Positions 1 through 5,134 of a stretch of DNA of 5,134 nt are shown here, piece by piece (the first letter of the stretch is position 1; every line of letters begins with the position of its first letter). The stretch comes from Candidatus Altarchaeota archaeon (GTDB lineage: Archaea > Altiarchaeota > Altiarchaeia > IMC4 > SCGC-AAA252-I15). The notes beneath the pieces are model-generated. The model was not told the origin of the DNA, searched no databases, and saw only the letters and a program-made list of their open reading frames with translations. The stretch lies in contig JAHIYG010000256.1 of the NCBI GenBank assembly GCA_018815265.1, forward strand, positions 1 to 5,134. The letters are read 5' to 3'. The translations under genes and the position numbers were made by a program.

Positions 1-168
1 ACAAAAACAAACACGCACGAAATACTGGCAACAGGTTCTTTCGGGGAAATAACAGCGAAAACAGAAAACAAACCATCACCAAAAAATCCGAAAACATCGT
101 ATCTGGCAATACTATCAGCAATAGCGACACTTAAAAAAGCCACAGAAAACGTAAAAAAAGGGTGTTAG
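1..168 (+). CDS. nadX: L-aspartate dehydrogenase, C-terminal fragment (5' end outside window)
   Basis: Frame 1 is open from the first base to a TAG at 166-168 and gives the last 55 residues of a protein that starts before the window. The fragment carries NTHEI (residues 4-8), a G-x-F-G turn (12-15), and ENKPSPKNPKTSYLA (22-36) followed by LSAIATL (38-44). From memory of the family, the Asn-Pro-Lys-Thr-Ser block and the following Ala-rich helix are the hallmark end of L-aspartate dehydrogenases. These oxidise L-aspartate to iminoaspartate with NAD(P)+, and the product is thought to feed quinolinate synthase in NAD biosynthesis. The NAD-binding domain and catalytic His would lie upstream and cannot be seen, so activity cannot be judged. 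The DNA is A-rich and very poor in T. The K+ channel gene begins just after the stop, suggesting co-transcription. The name rests only on this C-terminal match. Confidence 0.75.
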   Translation, partial: TKTNTHEILATGSFGEITAKTENKPSPKNPKTSYLAILSAIATLKKATENVKKGC

Positions 169-210
169 GCACTACAATGAAAAGAAAAGATAGAAAATTA
201 GGCACTACAA
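165..210 (+). repeat. Two direct copies of TTAGGCACTACA at the channel gene start
   Basis: The 12-base word TTAGGCACTACA occurs at 165-176, directly before ATG 177, and again at 199-210. A third identical copy lies at 1700-1711 in the deoxyhypusine synthase gene. All three copies are read in the same codon phase, as Leu-Gly-Thr-Thr. The third is explained by a conserved protein motif (LGTTGFQ); the first two have no such explanation. Function unknown. Confidence 0.6.
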
Positions 211-1001
211 AAAATAGTTTACGTGGTAGGGTGTGTTTTTGGTTTGATGATTTGGAAACTCCTATGGGTAAATCCGTCGACATAACAGTTATTATCCTTA
301 TATTTGCGGCTTTGTTTCTGTATGCCCTACAGACATATAATTTTGAAAAAAACACACTAGAGATGCTACAGACTGCAGAATTAGTAATTGGTGTAATATT
401 TCTGGTTGAATACCTTCTGAGACTCTGGTCATCAGAGAATAGGATAAGATACTTCACAAGCATATACTCAGTAATTGATTTGATAGCTGTTTTGCCCGTC
501 TTCATAACATTTGGAAACCTCCAGTTTCTTAGAATATTTAGGGTTTTCCGGGTGTTTAGACTATTGAGGTTTTTGGAAAGAAAGGAATTCTTCTTCGGGA
601 CCGTGACTGAGACGTCACTTATCGGGTTGAGGATTGTGTTTACTGTGGCAAGTATTGTCTACCTATCTTCAGCATTCATATACTTGGTCGAGAAAGATGG
701 GAATCCGGGGATAACCAACTTCACAGATGCAGTATACTATTCGACTGTGACCCTCTCGACTGTAGGATTTGGTGACATAACCCCAAAGACACAGTCAGGT
801 AGGTTGATAACGATAGGTATGATAACCGCTGGGTTGATATTTGTGCCACTGCAGATTGGAAGATTATTCCATGAAATGATAGTCTCCAGCGGGAAAAACA
901 GGATAGTATGCAAAAAATGCGGGCTAACATACCATGAAAAAGACGCAATACACTGCAGGCACTGCGGAGAAACAATATACCAAGAAACAGACGGAGAATA
1001 G
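177..1001 (+). CDS. Voltage-gated-type potassium channel with C-terminal zinc ribbon
   Basis: The product has 274 residues from ATG 177. An in-frame GTG at 162 would add five residues (MLGTT) and overlap the upstream stop; residue numbers below count from that GTG. It has the Ion_trans (six-helix) architecture: S1 about 40-57, S2 70-88, S3 101-117, S4 121-138, S5 150-176, pore helix and filter 187-208, S6 212-238. S4 has Arg at every third position (R124, R127, R130, R133, R136), the classic voltage-sensor pattern. The filter is TVGFGD (200-205), a standard K+ signature. After S6 there is no RCK/TrkA domain. Instead a short cytoplasmic tail holds C250-x2-C253 and C265-x2-C268, spaced like a zinc ribbon. 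It should act as a tetramer in the membrane, passing K+ in response to voltage. GGTG at 161-164 is a possible but distant ribosome binding site for ATG 177. Fold and ion choice are firm; gating and the tail's role are inferred. Confidence 0.9.
   Translation: MKRKDRKLGTTKNSLRGRVCFWFDDLETPMGKSVDITVIILIFAALFLYALQTYNFEKNTLEMLQTAELVIGVIFLVEYLLRLWSSENRIRYFTSIYSVIDLIAVLPVFITFGNLQFLRIFRVFRVFRLLRFLERKEFFFGTVTETSLIGLRIVFTVASIVYLSSAFIYLVEKDGNPGITNFTDAVYYSTVTLSTVGFGDITPKTQSGRLITIGMITAGLIFVPLQIGRLFHEMIVSSGKNRIVCKKCGLTYHEKDAIHCRHCGETIYQETDGE
993..996 (+). promoter_or_regulatory. Shine-Dalgarno site deciding the start at 1003
   Basis: GGAG lies six bases before ATG 1003, inside the last codons of the channel gene. 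This supports 1003 over the further upstream in-frame ATG at 934, which would bury the start in the channel's zinc ribbon coding region. Confidence 0.6.
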
Positions 1002-1002
1002 A

Positions 1003-1656
1003 ATGCCAAAGACATTAAAGGAGAAGGTTATGGCTGCATGCGTTCAAGTGATACGTGATGAATCAACAGCAGATTTGGATGGAGTCTTCCTAAAGGATTT
1101 AGGAGGGAGGATAATACCAACACAGATTAGGTGTGGTAGGCACCTCAGCTTATTCCCGCATACCGCAACAGAGAGAAGGGAGCTTAGGTTCCCAGACGGA
1201 GAATCTGTAGTTATAAACCCCGGTGATAAGGTAATGAACATGCATATAAACTGGCCTAAGAGAAAAGGCAAAGACCCTCTTCAGTTCATAATGGATGTGC
1301 AAGAAGAGGTATACACTAGCGAGTTTGTATCATTGGCAAAAACACTTAAAGGTTGTGGGGGGGATATAAAGATTATATTAGGTACATCACCCACAGTAAA
1401 CAAAGGCGTTACAAGGCTTGGTTTCGGTGTCGTCGACTCCACCTTATTGGCAAATATTGGAGCAACAATAGGTTATTCAATAGATTCAATGCGGGTAGAC
1501 CCACGAGAAGGAATGAAGAGAGTGAGAAAAAATTTATCCAAACCTGCGCTGACTGCCTTTATAACACCCAAAAGGGTAATAGAAAGGTTTGAGGATGAAG
1601 AAAAAGCCCGCAAAACATGGGAAGAATACAAACACCCAAAAAATGAAAAATATTAA
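1003..1656 (+). CDS. Uncharacterised 217-residue protein, possibly YkoP-like
   Basis: The gene starts at ATG 1003, one base after the channel stop and behind a good GGAG site. I do not recognise it with certainty. What can be seen: a basic N-terminal helix, then DGESVVINPGDKVMNMHIN (65-83), a helical stretch with FVSLAKTLKGCGGDIKII (108-125), the segment GTSPTVNKGVTRLGFGVVD (127-145), a short apolar stretch (148-160) and a charged C-terminal tail (190-217). The order 'DG..I..GD.V..LHINN', then a helix, then 'G.T.LNKG..RLGF' resembles YkoP-like proteins of Bacillus, themselves poorly characterised. I judge this from memory, so the name is tentative. There is no signal peptide and no convincing membrane helix; a cytoplasmic or peripheral protein is likely. 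Its last 14 bases overlap the start of deoxyhypusine synthase, implying translational coupling. A run of seven G at 1357-1363 falls in the Gly-Gly region, but the frame is intact on both sides. Confidence 0.8.
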   Translation: MPKTLKEKVMAACVQVIRDESTADLDGVFLKDLGGRIIPTQIRCGRHLSLFPHTATERRELRFPDGESVVINPGDKVMNMHINWPKRKGKDPLQFIMDVQEEVYTSEFVSLAKTLKGCGGDIKIILGTSPTVNKGVTRLGFGVVDSTLLANIGATIGYSIDSMRVDPREGMKRVRKNLSKPALTAFITPKRVIERFEDEEKARKTWEEYKHPKNEKY

Positions 1657-2539
1657 GGATATACGGCCTTCTGGTTCAGTAAAAAACCTAATACGCCAGT
1701 TAGGCACTACAGGGTTTCAGGCTACGAACCTTTCAAATGCAGTGGATTTGATTGATGAGATGAAAAATGGGGGGGACACTGTTTTTCTTACCTTCACAGC
1801 CAATATGATGGCGTCTGGTTTGCGTGGAATTTTCACAAAGTTTATTGAGTCTGGTTTGGTTGATGCAGTCATAACAACTGGGGGGAGCATAGACCATGAC
1901 ATCATACGCTCATACAAGACATATACACTCGGGGGATTCAACGCCGATGATGTGGCCTTACACAAGAGGGGGATAAATAGGATAGGCAACATATTAGTCC
2001 CTACAAACCGGTACGTATTCCTTGAGAAGAAGATGAGAACGTATTTTACTGAGGTATACAAGAAAAAGAAGGTCTTCACACCATCACAATTATGTGATTT
2101 TATCGGCTCAAAACTCCCAAGGAATTCATTCCTTAATGCTTGCCATAGGATGGAGGTTCCTGTTTTTTCCCCGGGGATTGTTGATTCAGCAGTTGGTATG
2201 CACCTGTATTTTTTCAGGCAAGAGCACAGGGATTTCATCTTAGATACTGCAGGGGATCTGAGCATGCTTGCAGACCTTGTTTTCGAAGCTGAAAAGACTG
2301 CAGGAATAATAGTCGGTGGTGGCATATCAAAGCATCACCTAATCGGTGCGAATCTGTTGAGAGGAGGTTTGGACCGGGCGGTTTATATAACAACATCCCA
2401 TGAATTCGACGGAAGCCTATCAGGCGCACAACCCAAGGAGGCGAAAAGCTGGGGTAAAATAAGGGAGCGGGGAGAGACCGTCACAGTACACGGGGAAGCA
2501 ACGATAGTTCTGCCTTTGATTGCCTCAGCAGTGCTTTAA
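1643..2539 (+). CDS. dys: Deoxyhypusine synthase
   Basis: It transfers the 4-aminobutyl group of spermidine, using NAD+, to one lysine of initiation factor aIF5A, the first step of hypusine formation; it acts in the cytoplasm, usually as a tetramer. From ATG 1643 the product has 298 residues, within the usual archaeal length. Motifs: LGTTGFQATN (residues 21-30), LTFTANMMASGLRG (49-62), TTGGSIDHDIIR (78-89, NAD region), VPVFSPGIVDSAVG (172-185), GGGISKHH (225-232, with the substrate-site His), EFDGSLSGA (254-262), and EAKSWGK (266-272), where K272 matches catalytic Lys329 of the human enzyme. The human Asp316 position is Leu here. An in-frame TTG (1589) and ATG (1595) lie upstream, but 1643 fits the family N terminus. 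No clear Shine-Dalgarno site precedes 1643; the leader is A-rich and the start lies within the preceding gene, so coupled translation is likely. The identification is firm; the start is less so. Confidence 0.93.
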   Translation: MKNIKDIRPSGSVKNLIRQLGTTGFQATNLSNAVDLIDEMKNGGDTVFLTFTANMMASGLRGIFTKFIESGLVDAVITTGGSIDHDIIRSYKTYTLGGFNADDVALHKRGINRIGNILVPTNRYVFLEKKMRTYFTEVYKKKKVFTPSQLCDFIGSKLPRNSFLNACHRMEVPVFSPGIVDSAVGMHLYFFRQEHRDFILDTAGDLSMLADLVFEAEKTAGIIVGGGISKHHLIGANLLRGGLDRAVYITTSHEFDGSLSGAQPKEAKSWGKIRERGETVTVHGEATIVLPLIASAVL

Positions 2540-2550
2540 TAACTTCTTTG

Positions 2551-2560
2551 AGTATATGAT
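2551..2560 (+). promoter_or_regulatory. Possible weak TATA box before the NifU-like gene
   Basis: AGTATATGAT in the 35-base gap after deoxyhypusine synthase contains TATATG about 20 bases before ATG 2575. That distance is near what a leaderless archaeal transcript would need, and no Shine-Dalgarno site precedes 2575. No clear BRE element is visible, so the gene may equally be read from the upstream operon. Confidence 0.2.
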
Positions 2561-2574
2561 AGTGTGTTTTTAAG

Positions 2575-2796
2575 ATGGAAGATGAAGTGAAGAAAGTCAT
2601 TGAGAAGATCAGGCCAATGCTTCAAATGGATGGCGGCGACGTTGAATATGTCGGTTTAGAGGAGGGAGTTGTGAAAGTCAGGTTGCAGGGAGCCTGTCAT
2701 GGGTGTCCGATGAGTCAGATGACACTACAGCATGGGATAGAAAAAGCAATTAAAAAGGAAGTGCCTGAAGTGAAAAAAGTGGTTGCGGTCGAGTAG
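2575..2796 (+). CDS. NifU-like C-terminal domain Fe-S scaffold protein
   Basis: This 73-residue protein is a stand-alone NifU C-terminal (Nfu-type) domain. It begins with a helix (EVKKVIEKIRPMLQ, residues 4-17), then the family's MDGGDVEYVGLEEGVVKVRLQGAC stretch, described here by its key positions: D19-G20-G21-D22, and the C41-x2-C44 pair in ACHGCPMSQMTL (40-51), then a final helix and beta strand ending EVKKVVAVE (65-73). Such proteins dimerise and hold a [4Fe-4S] cluster between the two Cys pairs, passing it to target enzymes. Length matches single-domain family members, with no IscU-like N-terminal part and no A-type fusion. It lies 35 bases after deoxyhypusine synthase and 53 bases before the reductase start. 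There is no obvious link to either neighbour: a class II reductase has no Fe-S centre. The family call is firm; the client proteins are unknown. Confidence 0.92.
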   Translation: MEDEVKKVIEKIRPMLQMDGGDVEYVGLEEGVVKVRLQGACHGCPMSQMTLQHGIEKAIKKEVPEVKKVVAVE

Positions 2797-2802
2797 TTTT
2801 TT
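2797..2802 (+). terminator. Oligo-T run after the NifU-like gene
   Basis: Six T residues directly follow the TAG at 2794-2796. Short T runs on the non-template strand are enough to terminate archaeal RNA polymerase, without a hairpin. Six is at the weak end and read-through is likely, so this is only a candidate. The run also overlaps the AT-rich element proposed as the reductase promoter. Confidence 0.3.
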
Positions 2803-2840
2803 AAGTAAATAAACAGATGACTTACACCTAGGGTTAGTAT
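2800..2840 (+). promoter_or_regulatory. Candidate promoter and imperfect dyad before the reductase gene
   Basis: TTTAAGTA at 2800-2807 is a TATA-like element. Transcription would then start about 24 bases on, near 2828. That point lies within TACACCTAGGGTTA (2823-2836), an imperfect inverted repeat centred on the perfect palindrome CCTAGG (2827-2832), with 10 of 14 bases symmetric. The arrangement would suit a repressor covering the start site, but it is a weak pattern and no known regulator is recognised. No cobalamin riboswitch could fit in this gap. Confidence 0.25.
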
Positions 2841-2849
2841 GTGGTTGGT

Positions 2850-4976
2850 ATGGTTTCTAAGGTAAGGAAAAGAGATGGTAGGGTTGTCAAATTCAATAGG
2901 GAAAAGATTTCTGATGCTATACACAAAGCAATAGAGGCGGTTAATAAGCAAGATGGAAAAGAGTCTGAGAGACTTACTGAACGGGTAGTTAAGGAATTAG
3001 GTAAGAAATATAAGGATGACACGCCGTCTGTGGAAGACGTGCAAGATGTTGTTGAGAAAGTATTAATGAGTGAATCACAGCCAGAAATCGCAAAGGCATA
3101 TATACTATATCGTGAAGAGAGGAAAAAAGTAAGGGACGCCAAGTCGATGATGGGTGTGGAAGACGATATAAAGCTGACAATAAATGCAGTTAAAGTTCTG
3201 GAGAGGAGATATCTTGTAAAGGATGGTAGTGGAAAGGTTATTGAGACGCCAAAGCAGATGTTCCAGCGTGTAGCTGGAAATATAGCCCATGCAGACCTGA
3301 TATATGATAAAAATGCTGATGTAAAGAGGACAGCACGAGAATTCTATCAGTTAATGGCCAATCTAGAGTTCATGCCAAATAGCCCCACATTAATGAATGC
3401 CGGCAGGCAGCTTCAGCAGCTTAGTGCCTGTTTTGTTTTGCCTATTGAAGATAGTATGGAATCAATATTTGAGGCCATAAAAAACACAGCTTTAATACAC
3501 CAAAGTGGTGGGGGAACGGGGTTCAGCTTCTCTCGTCTTAGGCCTAAAGGAGATATTGTAGCTTCAACGTCTGGTGTTGCGTCAGGCCCTCTTTCATTCA
3601 TGAATGTATTCAACGCAGCAACAGAGGTGATAAAGCAGGGAGGAACACGGCGGGGGGCAAATATGGCCATACTCCGTGTTGATCACCCGGATATTTTGGA
3701 TTTCATAGTAGCTAAGGAGAAGGAGAATGTTTTAAACAACTTTAATATTTCAGTGGGGTTGACAGAGGATTTCATGAAGGCTGTTGAAGAGGAAAGAGAA
3801 TATGAGTTAGTCAATCCAAAAAGTAAAAAACCAGTTAAACACATCAATGCACGGACAGTATTTGATTTGATTGTCACTATGGCGTGGAAAAATGGAGAAC
3901 CAGGTGTTGTGTTCTTAGATAGGATAAACAGGGACAACCCGACACCCTCCTTAGGTGAAATGGAGTCAACAAATCCGTGTGGTGAACAGCCCCTCCTCCC
4001 ATATGAGGCGTGTAATCTCGGCTCCATAAACCTGGGCGAAATGGTTGAAGAAGGTAAGATAAACTATAAGAAATTGAAGAAGACAATACATGTTGCTGTG
4101 CATTTTTTGGATAATGTAATCGACATGAGTAAATTTCCACTTGAAAAGATAGAAAATATGGTGAAGTCGAATAGAAAGATTGGTTTGGGTGTTATGGGTT
4201 TTGCAGATATGTTATTGAAGTTGAAAATACCCTATAACAGCGATGCTGCTGTGGATATAGGAAAGGAGGTTATGTGTTTCATCAATAATGAATCAAAAAA
4301 TGCGTCAATTGAATTAGGTAAAAAAAGAGGGTCTTTTCCAAACTTCAAAAAAAGCACGTATGTGGATAAGCATGAATGTATGAGGAACGCAACCACAACA
4401 ACGATTGCACCTACTGGAACAATAAGTATAATCTCTAATGCATCAGGCGGTGTTGAGCCATTGTTTGCCATATCATTTATTAGAAACATATTGGACAATA
4501 CAGAAATGATAGAGGTTAATCCAATATTTGACAAGGTTGCGCGGGAACGCGGCTTCTATAGCGAGGATTTGATGAGGAAGATTGCGAAACGCGGTACAAT
4601 ACATGGTATAGAGGAGATACCAGAGGATGTAAGGAGGGTGTTTGTCACAGCCCATGACATAACTCCTGAATGGCATGTGAAGATGCAAGCAGGCTTTCAA
4701 ATGCACACTGACAATGCAGTTTCAAAAACGGTGAATTTCCCGAATGAAGCAACAACAGATGATGTAGAAAAGGTATACCTTCTCGCATATAGGTTGGGTT
4801 GTAAGGGAGTGACAATCTACCGCGACGGGTCAAGAAGCAATCAAGTATTGAATATTGAGTCTGTGAAAAAAGAGGCGCCAGAAACCCAGAAATGCCCGGA
4901 ATGTGGGGGTACTCTGGTGTTGGAAGAGGGTTGTTGTACCTGCCATAGTTGCGGCTATTCAGCATGTAGTGTGTGA
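2850..4976 (+). CDS. nrdJ: Adenosylcobalamin-dependent (class II) ribonucleotide reductase
   Basis: It reduces ribonucleotides to deoxyribonucleotides using a thiyl radical made from adenosylcobalamin, independent of oxygen. The product has 708 residues from ATG 2850; an in-frame GTG at 2841 would add three, and numbers below use that longer form. Domains: ATP-cone (about 5-95, starting SKVRKRDGRVVKF), which senses ATP/dATP for overall activity; then the barrel with FMPNSPTLMNAGR (177-189), C197 (first redox Cys, in LSACFVLP), SGGGTGFSFSRLRP (222-235), GTRRGANMA (268-276), NPCGE (378-382) holding N378, thiyl-radical C380 and E382, and C391 (second redox Cys, in EACNLGS), exactly 11 residues after C380. 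TTTIAPTGTIS (518-528) is the typical phosphate-binding loop. The tail holds C685-x2-C688 and C701-x2-C704 (zinc ribbon) plus C698, C699 and C709. No small subunit is needed. The corrinoid adenosyltransferase follows directly. Neither start has a clear Shine-Dalgarno site. Confidence 0.96.
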   Translation: MVSKVRKRDGRVVKFNREKISDAIHKAIEAVNKQDGKESERLTERVVKELGKKYKDDTPSVEDVQDVVEKVLMSESQPEIAKAYILYREERKKVRDAKSMMGVEDDIKLTINAVKVLERRYLVKDGSGKVIETPKQMFQRVAGNIAHADLIYDKNADVKRTAREFYQLMANLEFMPNSPTLMNAGRQLQQLSACFVLPIEDSMESIFEAIKNTALIHQSGGGTGFSFSRLRPKGDIVASTSGVASGPLSFMNVFNAATEVIKQGGTRRGANMAILRVDHPDILDFIVAKEKENVLNNFNISVGLTEDFMKAVEEEREYELVNPKSKKPVKHINARTVFDLIVTMAWKNGEPGVVFLDRINRDNPTPSLGEMESTNPCGEQPLLPYEACNLGSINLGEMVEEGKINYKKLKKTIHVAVHFLDNVIDMSKFPLEKIENMVKSNRKIGLGVMGFADMLLKLKIPYNSDAAVDIGKEVMCFINNESKNASIELGKKRGSFPNFKKSTYVDKHECMRNATTTTIAPTGTISIISNASGGVEPLFAISFIRNILDNTEMIEVNPIFDKVARERGFYSEDLMRKIAKRGTIHGIEEIPEDVRRVFVTAHDITPEWHVKMQAGFQMHTDNAVSKTVNFPNEATTDDVEKVYLLAYRLGCKGVTIYRDGSRSNQVLNIESVKKEAPETQKCPECGGTLVLEEGCCTCHSCGYSACSV

Positions 4977-4982
4977 AAAAAA

Positions 4983-5134
4983 GTGGCTAAGAAAAGGAGG
5001 GGACTAGTTCATGTATATACTGGTGATGGTAAGGGAAAAACATCCATATCATTAGGGTTGGGTTTAAGGGCTGTGGGACAGGGATTAAATGTTTTAATGG
5101 TTCAGTTTCTGAAAGGTGGGGGTTTCTCTGGTGA
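4983..5134 (+). CDS. cobA: Cob(I)yrinic acid a,c-diamide adenosyltransferase, N-terminal fragment
   Basis: Six bases after the reductase stop, GTG 4983 opens a frame that runs to the window end, giving the first 50 residues. It reads a basic start (AKKRRG), then LVHVYTGDGKGKTSISLGLGLRA, of which GDGKGKTS (residues 14-21) is the P-loop typical of the CobA/CobO/BtuR family, followed by a helix and the strand VLMVQFLKGG (36-45), also family-typical. These enzymes transfer the adenosyl group of ATP to cob(I)alamin-type corrinoids, giving adenosylcobalamin or its precursors. GTG is the only sensible start: the conserved core begins at about residue 7. There is no clear Shine-Dalgarno site, so translation may be coupled to the reductase. 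The rest of the protein lies outside the window. The family is firm; whether it serves new synthesis or salvage is open. The symbols btuR and cobO are also used. Confidence 0.92.
   Translation, partial: MAKKRRGLVHVYTGDGKGKTSISLGLGLRAVGQGLNVLMVQFLKGGGFSG

Noticed and set aside
934..1002. Longer start for the 217-residue protein at ATG 934.
   Set aside because: The extra 23 residues are encoded over the channel's zinc ribbon and look like read-through of that frame. ATG 1003 has a well-spaced GGAG.
721..1015. Two overlapping minus-strand frames opposite the K+ channel.
   Set aside because: They mirror the pore and zinc ribbon coding sequence and show no domain of their own.
1353..1592. A 79-codon + strand frame beginning at the seven-G run, hinting at a frameshift in the preceding gene.
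   Set aside because: The main frame continues with coherent sequence (IKIILGTSPTVNKGVTRLGF) on the other side of the run, so no frameshift is present.
1717..2325. A 202-codon open frame on the minus strand.
   Set aside because: It lies wholly opposite deoxyhypusine synthase, whose motifs are conserved on the + strand. The minus-strand product has no recognisable domain and low-complexity Ser/Pro composition.
2797..2849. Cobalamin riboswitch before the B12-dependent reductase.
   Set aside because: The gap of 53 bases is far too short for this RNA, no B12-box-like sequence is seen, and the class is essentially bacterial.
3683..4140. Overlapping minus-strand frames of 87-114 codons within the reductase gene.
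   Set aside because: They lie opposite the NPCGE active-site region, which is clearly coding on the + strand.
1..5134. A novel defence, mobile or RNA-based system.
   Set aside because: No spaced repeats, tRNA-like folds, transposase, integrase, reverse transcriptase or toxin-like genes were seen. Nearly all bases are accounted for by the seven genes listed.

Overview
This window is a compact block of genes, all on the + strand, almost certainly from an archaeon. The evidence is a full-length deoxyhypusine synthase (the hypusine pathway belongs to archaea and eukaryotes, with rare bacterial homologues), a C-terminal L-aspartate dehydrogenase fragment like those of methanogens and Archaeoglobus, and codon use rich in AGA/AGG for Arg and ATA for Ile. 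Base composition is moderately AT-rich. The lineage within Archaea cannot be fixed from these data.

Layout. Positions 1-168 hold the end of a probable aspartate dehydrogenase (NAD biosynthesis). Next comes a six-helix voltage-gated-type K+ channel with a cytoplasmic zinc ribbon at its C terminus (177-1001). One base later a 217-residue protein of uncertain function begins (1003-1656), which I compare tentatively with YkoP-like proteins. Its 3' end overlaps the start of deoxyhypusine synthase by 14 bases (1643-2539). A short gap leads to a stand-alone NifU-type Fe-S scaffold domain (2575-2796). A second gap, with an oligo-T run, a weak TATA-like element and an imperfect dyad, precedes a complete adenosylcobalamin-dependent (class II) ribonucleotide reductase with an ATP-cone (2850-4976). 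Six bases after its stop begins an ATP:corrinoid adenosyltransferase, cut by the window end (4983-5134).

How the genes work together. The clearest functional link is the last pair: the adenosyltransferase makes the adenosylcobalamin used by the class II reductase, so cofactor supply and cofactor use are adjacent. The tight spacing from 1 to 2539 suggests one transcript carrying otherwise unrelated housekeeping genes, with deoxyhypusine synthase translationally coupled to the unknown protein before it. The NifU-like gene lies between the two blocks and could belong to either.

I found no mobile element, CRISPR array, RNA gene or defence system. No gene-free stretch exceeds about 55 bases. Most of the window is ordinary metabolism. 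The points most worth a second look are the unknown gene coupled to deoxyhypusine synthase, the zinc-ribbon K+ channel, the reductase-adenosyltransferase pairing, and a 12-base word repeated three times.
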